A stretch of 34,081 bases of DNA, taken from NCBI RefSeq assembly GCF_004123195.1, contig NZ_SDLI01000021.1, forward strand, positions 1-34,081, written 5' to 3'. Positions 1 through 9,300 of this stretch are shown piece by piece; the first letter of the stretch is position 1; each line of letters opens with the position of its first letter. This DNA comes from Ammoniphilus sp. CFH 90114 (GTDB lineage Bacteria; Bacillota; Bacilli; Aneurinibacillales; RAOX-1). The notes under the pieces are model-generated. The model did not search any database and was not told the origin of the DNA. It saw only the letters and a program-made list of their open reading frames with translations. The position numbers were made by a program, and so were the translations under genes.

Positions 1-29
1 AGTGTCCAATCCTGTTAGGGGGCTTTAGA

Positions 30-115
30 GATTAGTTGGAAAAACGACAACTATCGGCCGGAAATCGACCTTAACGAGGGCTAGAACCAGATTTAGTTGA
101 CGTTTTTCCCATTAG
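30..115 (+). repeat. Dispersed intergenic repeat, copies 1 and 2 (TTAGTTGG core)
   Basis: GATTAGTTGGAAAAACG at 30-46 and a second element at 90-115 with the parts TTTAGTTGACG and TTTTTCCCATTAG. The second matches, in 22 of 25 positions by eye, the reverse complement of 17048-17072. The family appears only between genes in this window. Nature unknown; a MITE- or REP-like element is possible. Confidence 0.5.
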
Positions 116-289
116 ATATCTTTTGTGAAGATTGATTTTGGATTTAAGTGGTGAATTTCCACTTAACGACCTCAAAATCGCATTCTTTCATTTATATGGT
201 CGCTTCGGGGATACCCTACGACCAATGGAATAGGCTATATCTTAAACACCACCTTGAGACTAGCTAATTGAACCATGTACTGAGTCTTG

Positions 290-319
290 TATTAAATATT
301 TTAATAACTGTATTTAATA
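290..319. repeat. AT-rich inverted repeat upstream of carboxypeptidase gene
   Basis: TATTAAATA (290-298) and TATTTAATA (311-319) are exact 9-bp inverted copies separated by 12 bp. It overlaps the position of a weak candidate -10 element (290-295), so it could be an operator for the gene at 481; a simple AT-rich hairpin is equally possible. Confidence 0.35.
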
Positions 320-480
320 TTTCTATTGGACTAAAACATGGTCATCCTTTACCTTAAAAAGATAACAGAAATTTCGAAATACTAGAGCGCAACAAAAAGG
401 GGGTAACGGGATGAAGTTGGTAGATTAGGGAGTTTCGTTGTCTACGAGTAGAAAAACATTACTTAATAAAGGAGATAAGG

Positions 481-3400
481 ATGATAAAGAATAGAAATTG
501 TAAAAGAATGCTAGTGTTATTCCTTGTATCCATCCTATTACTATTCACAATCCCAATACAAGCACTAGAAGCTCAACAATCATTAGATAGTCCAAAAACG
601 GGGTTTGAAATAAGCAATGGTGATAGGTGGACGACACATCAAGAAGAGCTAGATTTTCTTGAAGAGGTCTCCCGAAAGTCTGAAAGAGTACGCTATTCAC
701 AGATCGGTACTTCAGGAGAGGGGCGCTCGTTGCATCTTGTACGAGTAGGTAATCCCCTACCGGCAACGGATGCAGAAATTGCATCTGGACGAAGCATCTT
801 GATTACGGGAACTTTCCATGGTAATGAACCCTCTGGCCGAGAAATGTCACTAAAATTAATAAGGGATTTAGCCTATTCAGAGGATCCAAAAATGCTAGAA
901 CTCATGGGGAAAGCCACGGTCCTCTTTATTCCCACGGTAAATCCGGACGGTAGAGAAGCTAATATTAGGAGAAATAAAGACGACTTTGATCTAAATCGTG
1001 ATGCGGTATCTTTAGTAACCCCAGAAGTTCAGACTTTGGCAAAAGTTCAGAAGCAGTTTAAACCTGATATCGTTTTAGATGCGCATGAAAGAACGTCAGG
1101 TCCAAACATGTCGGTATTGGGAAATTTAAACCTTAATGTGGATAAAGCTTTACAAGAATTAAATCAAGAGCTCATTACAGATTATATTTTTCGCGATCTT
1201 GCAGAAGCAGACGTAACTTTTGAATTCTATCCTCCGGGTGGGCTGCCGACGAATACACGTAGTATGGCAGGTCTGAAGCATAGTATCGCGATTCTTACAG
1301 AAGCCTCATGGGATGATGAACCGCTTGTAAGAGTAAATGGACAGATGGTAGCAGCGAATTCCATTTTGAATTTCTATCATGAGCGATTTAATGAAGTTGT
1401 AGACATCGTTACCCAAGCCCCGACGAACAAAAGGAATGATGGAGCCAATCGCGAGCCCTTCTTTTTAGATGGCTATGTCGGGGGCCCAGCTCCAACCCGG
1501 ATTTTAAATCCAGGACCTTGTGGGTATCTCATTAATCCATTACAGGCTGAGAAGGTCAGGAAGCAAATCGATTTGTTCTCACTAGAAACCCAAGTAGTAA
1601 AAGATGGCAGCATCTTTATACCGATGAATCAACCGATGATGACCGTTATTCCATATATATTTGATGAAAGCTCTGAGCTTAAGCTGGTAAATGGTTTAGC
1701 TGTTGAGGATTGTTCAGCTCTAGAACTTCTAGAACCTCCGAGTATTCCTACATCAGCCCTTTTTCAAACGGATTTTACCGGCTATGATTCAGGAGTTGCG
1801 CCACAGGATTGGACCTCGGTTTGGAAGAATAGTAGTTGGATGGTTCAAGATGAACCCCATCGTTTAGAGCACATGGTTACAGATGGTGATGGACATCGAC
1901 TCCTTGTTTGGAATGAAGTAGGTGAAGTTCATGGCGATGTGGAAGTTGCGGGATTAGTTCGTGCCAATCGTGATGGAGAATTATTTCAAATCCATCTTCA
2001 CGGATATGGTCAAGAAGAGACAGAAAGCAGCTACTATCTTAATGTAACGAAACAAAATAATAACAACACGATAAGCATTAATCGTTTATTACGTAATCGA
2101 GATACGGTATTAAAAAGTGAAGCATTGCCGTTTCAATTGAATGTAGATACCTGGTACCAGGTCGTGTTTCAACGGGATGGGAATACATTAAACGGAAAAG
2201 TTTGGAGATATGGTGAAGAAGAGCCCGATTGGCAAATTTCAGTTGATGACGAGTATCTTGGTTTTGGTAACGTTGGAATCGGACATCGATCCACGGGATT
2301 GGTTAATGATTGGAAATTTTTCAGTGTAGGGACGTATGGTCAAGAAGCGCAAAGAGCTCCAGGGGATTTAATAGATGGAGTGGATAAATCGGTATTACAA
2401 AGGCGAGTAGATAAAATAAAATCCGAAAATTTAGAAGAAGTAAATTTTTCGCCCGAGAGTTGGGCAAACTTACAAGGTGCTCTCGTAGAAGCAGAAGATA
2501 TATTAAATCAATCTGATGCTACTCAAGAAGAAGTAGATCGAGCGGTTGAACATTTAAATCAAGCCTACTTAGCCCTTTCTTCAAAATATGAAACGGATTT
2601 CTCTGAGTATGAAGTTGGAGGAGTACCTTCTCATTGGTCCACCTTATGGCGAGAAAGTGGCTGGACGATCAAAGATAAGCCCAGTCGATTAGAGCATGTT
2701 GTTACAGAAGGTGGAGGTCGGCGCGTATTATCGTGGGATAAGGCAGGGGATGTAAACGGTGATGTTGAAGTTTCTACCGTAGTTAGAAGAGTTCAAACCG
2801 ATCAAAGTGAAGGAGTCATGTTTCAACTTCATCTTCAAGGATCGGGAAATGCAGGGAGTGAAAGCAGTTATTATCTAGATTTAACGAATGGTGGTTATAT
2901 ACGAATTAACCGTAACATGAATGGTAGCTTTAAAGTTCTTAAATCCGTTAAACAACCTCTTGCTGCTACTGCAGGAACATGGTATCAAGTCGTGTTTAAG
3001 CGTGAGGGGACTAGCTTAAAGGGTAAAATTTGGTTGTATGGTGAGGAGGAACCCGAGGCTTGGCAGGTAGAGGTGGAAGATGATAGCTTCTCTAGAGGAA
3101 AAGTAGGTGTAGGGCATGTTACCAGTGGGGTTATTAACGAATGGGCATTCATTGGAGTGGGTGCTGGAGATATGGAGGCTCCCCGTGCACCTGAGGATTT
3201 GTTTGATCCTACAGAAATTGAAGTAGATAAGACACGATTAGAGCAAGCTGTAACGTCGATAAAATCTGGAGGGTTAAATGAAACGGATTACACAACGGAT
3301 AGTTGGCAAAACCTACAGGCAGCACTAAGTGCAGCGGAAGGATTATTGAATAAAGCGGATGCTACCCAATTAGAAGTTGATACAGCGTTGGAAAATTTAA

Positions 3401-5172
3401 ATCAGGCGTACTTAGCGCTTCAAATGATGCCGAAACAATATGAGACGGACTTCTCTGTGTATGAGGCTGGTGGAGCCCCAACTGATTGGTCCACCTTATG
3501 GAGAGAAAGTGGCTGGACGGTCAAAGAGGAGCCAATTAGATTAGAGCATGATGTTACAGAAGGTGGAGGTAGACGTGTATTAACGTGGGATAAGGTAGGA
3601 GAAGTAAATGGTGATGTGGAAGTATCCACTGTAGTAAGATCCAAAACCAATGGGACAACGATGTTCCAAGTTCATCTTCATGGCTCTGGGAATGCAGGAA
3701 GTGAAAACAGTTACTATCTTGACCTGCGTAATAGTGGTGATGTGCGAATCAATCGCAACATGAATGCTTACTTTACTGTACTTAAATCTGTCGAAATACC
3801 TATACCAGTTCAAAAAGATACATGGTATGAAGTCGTCTTTAAGCGTGAAGGCTCTACTTTAAAAGGTAAAGTTTGGCTATACGGTGAGCAGGAACCTGAT
3901 GCTTGGCAAGTAGAGGTTGATGATGAGAACTTTGTTAACGGCAAAGTAGGTGTGGGTCATGTTACCAGTGGCATGATCAATGATTGGGCATATTTTGGAG
4001 TTGGAACTGGAAGTATGGAAGCTCCTCGTGCACCAGCTCATTTGTTTGAGCCCTCAGAACCCGGTGTGGATAAATCTGAGCTTCAAGCCAAGGTGGATGA
4101 AATTAATGGAGAGAACTTGAACGAAGCCGATTACACGGCAGCTAGCTGGCAAGGGTTGCAAGAGAAACTAGCGGCTGCACAAGCTGTACTGGCAAAAGAG
4201 GATGCCACCCAGGAAGAGGTGGACGCAGCGAAGACCGCGTTGGAAACGGCACGTACAGCCCTTGTGCCGTCAGGAGCAGCCCTATACTTGACGGCTCCAT
4301 CTAGCGTTACGGAAGGTTCATCTTTTAGTGTCAGCTTCTATGTCTATCAGGCTCAGGACCTTTACGGAGCGTCGATACAGGTGAGCTATGATGCGAGCAA
4401 ACTCGAACCACTAGACGCTGATCCCCTGACTGACGGTATACAGATGGTTTTAGGAGACTGGCTGCAAGGAGCCACTGTTGTTAACGAAGTCTATCAAGAA
4501 GAGCAGGGAGAGGGGAGACTGCGTTTTGCGGTGACTCAGCTAGGCGAAAGACCAGGAGTTTCGGGCGAAGGCTGGCTCGCGAAAGCGCAGTTTAAAGTAA
4601 AAGAAGGACAGACAGGAACCATAACTTTTACTCCTCTAGAGGGCTCGATCCAGTTTTTCAACAGCGAGAATGAAAAGATCCCGGTCGCTGTAGAACCCAT
4701 CCAACTTGAGATTCAATCTAGCTATCAGGTAAAAGGAAAGGTGACAGTACCTTCGGTTCATCACCTGAAGGATCTGAGCGGCTTTAAGGTGAGTGTTTTA
4801 AGTGGAGAGCAGGCCGTGGCTGAAGGCACGACAAGCAAGGACGGTTCTTATCGCTTAACGGTACAAGAATCGGGAGATTATGTCATTTTGGTAGAAAGAC
4901 AAGGCTATTTACCAAGCCAAGCTCTAGTCAGCGTGTCTGAAGGGGCAAAAGAAATAGAAGCGCCATCCTATGTCATGTATGTAGGAGACTTTAACGGGGA
5001 TCATTACATCGACATTGTGGACATTTCCCTCATGGCGAAGCAATTCGAGTCCGTGGTCACCCCGCTCAACCGCATCTTCGACATCGACTTGAACGGCTCC
5101 ATTGATTTATCCGATGTGATCCCTGTCGCCCGCCATTTTGGAAGAGTGCCTGTCACTCCTTTGTCGAATTAA
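481..5172 (+). CDS. Secreted M14 zinc carboxypeptidase with three lectin-like/FIVAR repeats, cohesin and dockerin
   Basis: Secreted 1563-aa protein. An AAAGGAG site precedes the ATG and residues 1-29 form a signal peptide. The M14 domain (about 45-400) keeps the zinc ligands H113, E116 (HGNE) and H202 (DAHE), NPDG and LNRD substrate-site motifs, and the likely catalytic E274 (LTEAS), so it should be an active metallopeptidase or amidase of the carboxypeptidase A type. Three repeat units follow (about 428-700, 703-983, 987-1264), each a concanavalin/LamG-like beta sandwich plus a helical FIVAR-type segment. Units 2 and 3 are the most alike. The C-terminus carries a cohesin-like domain (1266-1410), a carboxypeptidase-regulatory-like sandwich (1415-1500) and a type I dockerin (1503-1558) with two calcium-loop repeats (GDFNGDHYID, DIDLNGSID). 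No LPXTG or SLH anchor is present. Substrate is unknown; cell-wall peptide or extracellular protein are options. Confidence 0.9.
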   Translation: MIKNRNCKRMLVLFLVSILLLFTIPIQALEAQQSLDSPKTGFEISNGDRWTTHQEELDFLEEVSRKSERVRYSQIGTSGEGRSLHLVRVGNPLPATDAEIASGRSILITGTFHGNEPSGREMSLKLIRDLAYSEDPKMLELMGKATVLFIPTVNPDGREANIRRNKDDFDLNRDAVSLVTPEVQTLAKVQKQFKPDIVLDAHERTSGPNMSVLGNLNLNVDKALQELNQELITDYIFRDLAEADVTFEFYPPGGLPTNTRSMAGLKHSIAILTEASWDDEPLVRVNGQMVAANSILNFYHERFNEVVDIVTQAPTNKRNDGANREPFFLDGYVGGPAPTRILNPGPCGYLINPLQAEKVRKQIDLFSLETQVVKDGSIFIPMNQPMMTVIPYIFDESSELKLVNGLAVEDCSALELLEPPSIPTSALFQTDFTGYDSGVAPQDWTSVWKNSSWMVQDEPHRLEHMVTDGDGHRLLVWNEVGEVHGDVEVAGLVRANRDGELFQIHLHGYGQEETESSYYLNVTKQNNNNTISINRLLRNRDTVLKSEALPFQLNVDTWYQVVFQRDGNTLNGKVWRYGEEEPDWQISVDDEYLGFGNVGIGHRSTGLVNDWKFFSVGTYGQEAQRAPGDLIDGVDKSVLQRRVDKIKSENLEEVNFSPESWANLQGALVEAEDILNQSDATQEEVDRAVEHLNQAYLALSSKYETDFSEYEVGGVPSHWSTLWRESGWTIKDKPSRLEHVVTEGGGRRVLSWDKAGDVNGDVEVSTVVRRVQTDQSEGVMFQLHLQGSGNAGSESSYYLDLTNGGYIRINRNMNGSFKVLKSVKQPLAATAGTWYQVVFKREGTSLKGKIWLYGEEEPEAWQVEVEDDSFSRGKVGVGHVTSGVINEWAFIGVGAGDMEAPRAPEDLFDPTEIEVDKTRLEQAVTSIKSGGLNETDYTTDSWQNLQAALSAAEGLLNKADATQLEVDTALENLNQAYLALQMMPKQYETDFSVYEAGGAPTDWSTLWRESGWTVKEEPIRLEHDVTEGGGRRVLTWDKVGEVNGDVEVSTVVRSKTNGTTMFQVHLHGSGNAGSENSYYLDLRNSGDVRINRNMNAYFTVLKSVEIPIPVQKDTWYEVVFKREGSTLKGKVWLYGEQEPDAWQVEVDDENFVNGKVGVGHVTSGMINDWAYFGVGTGSMEAPRAPAHLFEPSEPGVDKSELQAKVDEINGENLNEADYTAASWQGLQEKLAAAQAVLAKEDATQEEVDAAKTALETARTALVPSGAALYLTAPSSVTEGSSFSVSFYVYQAQDLYGASIQVSYDASKLEPLDADPLTDGIQMVLGDWLQGATVVNEVYQEEQGEGRLRFAVTQLGERPGVSGEGWLAKAQFKVKEGQTGTITFTPLEGSIQFFNSENEKIPVAVEPIQLEIQSSYQVKGKVTVPSVHHLKDLSGFKVSVLSGEQAVAEGTTSKDGSYRLTVQESGDYVILVERQGYLPSQALVSVSEGAKEIEAPSYVMYVGDFNGDHYIDIVDISLMAKQFESVVTPLNRIFDIDLNGSIDLSDVIPVARHFGRVPVTPLSN
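1762..4266 (+). repeat. Three tandem coding repeats of about 275-284 codons
   Basis: Each unit opens with TDF-x-x-Y and contains W-x-x-x-W, SSYYL or NSYYL, WYQVVF or WYEVVF, a (V/I)G(V/I)GH motif and a helical segment with DATQ-EEVD-type wording. Unit starts are near 1762, 2587 and 3439. Nucleotide identity between units 2 and 3 is visibly higher than with unit 1, which suggests a later duplication or gene conversion. Confidence 0.8.
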
Positions 5173-5197
5173 CAATACAAATAAGCAGGAAACCAAG

Positions 5198-5230
5198 GGC
5201 TGTCGAGAGTAATCTCGATAGCCTTTTTTT
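5198..5230 (+). terminator. Rho-independent terminator after carboxypeptidase gene
   Basis: An 11-bp stem (GGCTGTCGAGA with TCTCGATAGCC, one G-T pair), a 4-nt loop GTAA, then seven T residues. It lies 26 bp after the stop codon. Confidence 0.9.
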
Positions 5231-5251
5231 ACCCTAGCGAGGCAGTGTGAT

Positions 5252-5273
5252 GAGGGACTGACCCTCACTCCGC
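5252..5273. repeat. REP-like palindromic element, copy 1
   Basis: GAGGGACTGACCCTC followed by ACTCCGC. A second copy at 6043-6064 differs at only two positions by eye. The core GAGGG...CCCTC is self-complementary. The two copies flank the small gene at 5414-6031. Confidence 0.55.
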
Positions 5274-5346
5274 TAAAGTGTAAAGCGTGAAAGATAATAA
5301 TTGGAGCTCAAGGAACCTTGATAGCATTTAATATTTAGGTATCTGT

Positions 5347-5375
5347 CACGAGAATCTTCTTGAAAGCATAAGTTA
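5347..5375 (+). promoter_or_regulatory. Sigma-K-like sporulation promoter
   Basis: AC at 348-349 of this 5 kb block (5348-5349), then exactly 17 bp, then CATAAGTTA (5367-5375). This fits the Bacillus subtilis sigma-K consensus AC-N16/17-CATAnnnTA. The expected transcript start near 5383 lies between the promoter and the ATG at 5414. It agrees with the coat-type make-up of the downstream protein. Confidence 0.55.
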
Positions 5376-5413
5376 TGTTGTCTAAACATGGCTGCGTGAC
5401 AGGAGGAAGAAAC

Positions 5414-6031
5414 ATGTATTTTCAGGCTGGATTTTATTCTCACCAGGCTAATCCATATGGGTATATGAATTCAACTTATCCATTTTATGAAGCTCGTCAA
5501 CAAACCATCCAAGGTCAAGCGACATGGACAGAGGGGGGGCCAGTGACTCAATGCGGCATTCCGTGGTCTCATAATGAATATATGACTGTAGCTGTTGGAG
5601 TAAATACTCCATATCGGTGTGGTCAAACGCTTAAAATAAAGAATCCTTTGACACAAAGAGAATTGATTGTAACCGTAGTAGATCGGGTTCGAGACTACGC
5701 GCCAAATAGGATTAACCTTCATCGAAGAGGTTTTGAAGCGCTAGGGGCAAATCCTGCTGTGGGTGTCATAAATGTGGAGATCACTCCGTCACCTGAACTA
5801 GGGGAGGAGAAGTGGGGAAAATATTTATTGGAAGTCACTCAAGCGGCCTATCCGAGGTATCGTGTGACGAACTATAAATTTGTGAGCAAAACGGACCTGA
5901 CTGCTGCCCAAAAGAAAGAAATCTATCAATTTATTTTGCAATCCCCACAGGAGACCATCAAAGTCCAAGGAACGGTCATCTACAATCCGCAAACAAACCG
6001 GGTTATTTCGTTTGATATTAAGGAAGTATGA
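5414..6031 (+). CDS. Double-psi beta-barrel (RlpA/expansin-like) protein with DUF3889 domain, probable spore-coat protein
   Basis: 205 aa. The ATG at 5414 has AGGAGG 7 bp upstream; an in-frame ATG at 5375 lies inside the promoter -10 element and is unlikely. There is no signal peptide: the N-terminus (1-33) is rich in Tyr, Gln, Asn and Pro, as in spore coat proteins. Residues about 35-125 form an RlpA/expansin-like double-psi barrel with paired cysteines C47 and C69, VVDRVRD around D90, and an NLHRRGFEALG segment in place of the usual DLS-x-x-AF. Residues about 132-205 match the DUF3889 pattern (YLLEVTQAAYP ... VQGTVIYNPQT). The sigma-K-like promoter suggests mother-cell expression late in sporulation. 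Function in the coat is inferred; catalytic activity, if any, is unknown. Confidence 0.8.
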   Translation: MYFQAGFYSHQANPYGYMNSTYPFYEARQQTIQGQATWTEGGPVTQCGIPWSHNEYMTVAVGVNTPYRCGQTLKIKNPLTQRELIVTVVDRVRDYAPNRINLHRRGFEALGANPAVGVINVEITPSPELGEEKWGKYLLEVTQAAYPRYRVTNYKFVSKTDLTAAQKKEIYQFILQSPQETIKVQGTVIYNPQTNRVISFDIKEV

Positions 6032-6042
6032 CCCTACCTCCT

Positions 6043-6064
6043 GAGGGTCTGTCCCTCACTCCGC
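6043..6064. repeat. REP-like palindromic element, copy 2
   Basis: GAGGGTCTGTCCCTC followed by ACTCCGC, 20 of 22 positions shared with 5252-5273. The two differing bases sit symmetrically in the palindrome (A/T and A/T), which keeps the pairing potential partly intact. Confidence 0.55.
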
Positions 6065-6110
6065 CCTCCCTAATCAAGATCGATTCCTTGGTTGGGGAGG
6101 TTATTTGTTG
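6065..6110 (+). terminator. Rho-independent terminator after the DPBB/DUF3889 gene
   Basis: A 14-bp stem, CCTCCCTAATCAAG (6065-6078) with CTTGGTTGGGGAGG (6087-6100), two G-T pairs, 8-nt loop, then TTATTTGTT. The T run is interrupted but the stem is long. Confidence 0.75.
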
Positions 6111-6151
6111 TTCTCAAATAACAAGGGGCCTGGTCTGCCTTTAGTTAGGAA

Positions 6152-6190
6152 TTTACAAAAAAATTACATAACGTTGATAGTTTGTTAGTA
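6152..6190 (+). promoter_or_regulatory. PhoP-box-like hexamer array upstream of metallophosphoesterase gene
   Basis: Direct hexamers TTACAA (6153), TTACAT (6164), TTGATA (6174) and TTAGTA (6185) are spaced 11, 10 and 11 bp. This is the layout of Bacillales PhoP boxes (TT(A/C/T)A(C/T)A repeated every 11 bp or so). The array lies about 110 bp before the start codon. Activation by phosphate starvation is an inference. Confidence 0.5.
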
Positions 6191-6300
6191 AAAATTTGCT
6201 ATTCTTAATCCTGTTTTACAGTACCTAGCTAGGAGGGGGGAACAATCAATCGGGGGAAAGATCACGAAAAAATAAAAAGGTTGGCAAGAAAGGAGAAATT

Positions 6301-9300
6301 ATGATTAAAGGCAGGAAGTTAGCTAAAGCATTTTTAGCCTCCGCAATTTGGCTCACTAATGTTATAGGGGGTACGCCAGGAAGTGCTGAAGAGAGTTCAA
6401 GCGGACCGGAGCTCCTAGTAACGGAGGTAGTACCCAACAACTCAGGCAGTGATTACTATGAATTTTTTGAAATTTACAACAATACAAACACCTCCCTTAA
6501 TGCGAAGGATTACAAGGTTGTGTATGGATACTACGACAATCGGACCCCAGTGGAGTGGGATCTGACTGAGGAAAAGATCATACCCCCTCATGGGAGCTTA
6601 GTCATCTGGGTTAAGCAGAATCAGGATGTAACTCCGTCTCAGTTTAACAGTCATTACGGCGTGGAATTGTTAGACGAACAAGTAACGAGTGTGCTTGGAG
6701 GTATGGCGAACTCAGGGGGGCGTACCATTGCGATTGCTCATGACACAGGGGAAATCCTCTCGAGCGCAACTTATAATGAGCAGAACTCTTCTTCCACAGT
6801 AGATACAGTTTCTGGTAAAAGTATAACCTATCGTTTTCCTGATGCAGGCTCACATGAGATGATTAAAATCGCGTCAGGTCAAGATCCGACTCCTGGGCTA
6901 ATCTTGAATGGCCAAGTCCCTAGTAGTGGGAATCCTAATCCGAATGATGACCTGCCTCCTGTTATTACACATCAACCTATAGCGAATGCGGTTACGGGTG
7001 ATCTGCGAGTGCAAGCTGATGTTTATGATGAGGTGGGATTAACAGCGGTTAATCTGTATTATAGAACATCAACGGAAGCTCATTTTAAAACTACTCCCAT
7101 GGGGTTAATTGAGGGGAAAAAATATGAGGCTGTTATCCCTGCAATGGACTTGAGCACTGGGAATGAGCTGTTGTATTACTTGGAAGCAAGGGATGGAATA
7201 AACCGGGCGACTCTCCCGGCGGACCAGGCCTACTTTACTGTCCCGATCGAACAACAGAAGGCTTCACCGACTGAGTTGTTTATTACCGAATTAGTACCTG
7301 ATAATTCGGGAGCAGATGCGTTCGAGTACATTGAGTTGTATAATCCAACGAATAAACCGCTCAACATGCGCAATTATCATATCCGATATACTTATCCAGC
7401 TGGAACCTATCAAATTTGGAATTTTGATAAAGATCAGATCGTTCCGCCTCAGGGAACAATCATTGTCTGGGTAAGGACAATTAGTAGTGAAGGAAAGACG
7501 ATCCATGATTTTAACGCGCACTTTAATTCTGACGTGAAAGAGGAGCAATTAATTGAAATTGAGGCTGGAGGGATGGTAAACTCCGGCATGCGGAATATGG
7601 TTTTAATGACGGATACCGGAGCTGAAATTACTAATGCCAAGTACAATGATATTGTAAAGGACACAATGGCAGGTAAAAGTATCGTGTACAAATATCCGAT
7701 AGGTGAATCAAGGGAGATGGTGAAGCTTGCAAATGGTCAGGTACCTACACCGGGTGCGGTAAGAGATGATCAAATTCCAATGAGTCTTATTACTCTTCCT
7801 GAGGATAACCAAGCACCAGAGATCCAGCACACCGTACCGTTTTCAAGCACGAAACCTGTCAATCTCGATTTGTCAGCTGACGTACGCGACAACCGACAGA
7901 CTCATAGAGTAACGCTTTACTACAAAACAAACGCCCAAAGTGAATATCAACACATAGATTTGGTTGCAGACCAAGATTACCTATATGCAGCTAATATTAC
8001 AAAATATGATATCATGTCTGGGAATCAAGTCATGTATTATTTTGAAGCAACCGACGGGATGAATACAGTCACAATGCCACAGGATAGAGAACATCCCTAT
8101 GTGATTGAGATGAACCATGATCCGATTCCGACCTTATCTGTGAACAATGGAGAGTATGTCAAGGGTAATTACATGCTACAGGGATATAGCGCATTACCCG
8201 AGGAACGTTTAACACTAAAGATAGACGGAGAGACCGTTCCTGCAAAAAGCGTTTTGCCTAAGAACGCTTATTTGGTATTTGAGGCAGATGGATTACAACC
8301 TGCTTTAGGCTTTAAGAACGGGATCCTAAAAGGGGATGAAGTCCTGCACGTTTTTGAGGGCATTCATGATTACTTGCAATTTGAAACTGTAGCGGTAGAA
8401 ATCCCTGTAAATACCTTAGAACCAGGAACGAATACTTTGTCTATTTGGTCGGGTGACCGGGTTTCTCCTACAAGCAACGAAGGGAATAATGATGATTTTA
8501 GTGTAAGGAACGTTCGCCTTGTGCTTGGAGATGGAACGATTATTAGAGACGCTTCCTACAAGCCAGGCCAATCTTATGGAATCAATGATAATATTCAGTA
8601 TCGTGATTATTCCTTCGTTATTCCTCAAGAGAAATTTTTAGCTGTTCGATACGACTGGGATACGACGTCTGTGCTGGATAAGGAACATCAGATCGAGTTG
8701 ATTGCAGAAGGACCGCAAGAAGTAAAGAACCATTCAGTAAGGGTATTGGTCGATAATACCGCACCGACAATCCAAAGCATGACACCAGAAGAAGGTCAAG
8801 CCTATAAAGGAACAATATCCTTCTCCGCTTCCGTATCAGACAGTGGATCTGGAATAGAGAAAATAGTAGGGTATTTGGACGGTAAACGAATCGAAGTGCC
8901 CACTAGCATGTCCGCGGCAGACCTGGTACAGGGGGCTCATGAATTTGAGGTGCATGTTGAGGATAAAGCGGGAAACATCACTAAAATGAAACATCTATTC
9001 GAGGTAATTGAAGAAAAACCCTATCCCGCAAGAGATCCTCAACCTGCACATAAGGCCACAGGAATTGACTTGAATCCAACATTAAAAGTTACAGCCGAGG
9101 ATCCAACAGGTGATCCTATGGAGGTATCGTTCTTTAGAGCCTATCAGTATGACTTTAAAGAACGGGGAGATTCTCGAGCATTTTCAAATGCCGTAGACCG
9201 TGAACCTCCGCTGGAGATGCTACCTCAAGGAGAAAGTAATTTTGATGAAGCTGCGTACGGCGCTATTTCGGTTTCAGATGATGTGTATTATACAACCGAC

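Larger units (their letters stand above)
1..480. other. Intergenic region with several inverted repeats, no gene
   Basis: No convincing reading frame is visible. The stretch holds two copies of a dispersed TTAGTTGG-type repeat (30-46 and 90-115), a hairpin at 144-166 (TTAAGTGG / CCACTTAA, with ATTTTG / CAAAAT as a possible outer stem at 134-139 and 174-179), a second hairpin at 197-224 (TGGTCG / CGACCA with a GGG/CCC inner pairing) and an AT-rich inverted repeat at 290-319 (TATTAAATA / TATTTAATA). A weak sigma-A-like promoter for the next gene may be TTGAAC at 268-273 with TATTAA at 290-295. Clear PhoP-like boxes, as found before the phosphoesterase genes, were not seen here. Confidence 0.5.

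Noticed and set aside
5375-5413. Upstream in-frame ATG of the DPBB/DUF3889 gene
   Set aside because: It starts on the last base of the sigma-K-like -10 element and has no ribosome site; the ATG at 5414 has AGGAGG.
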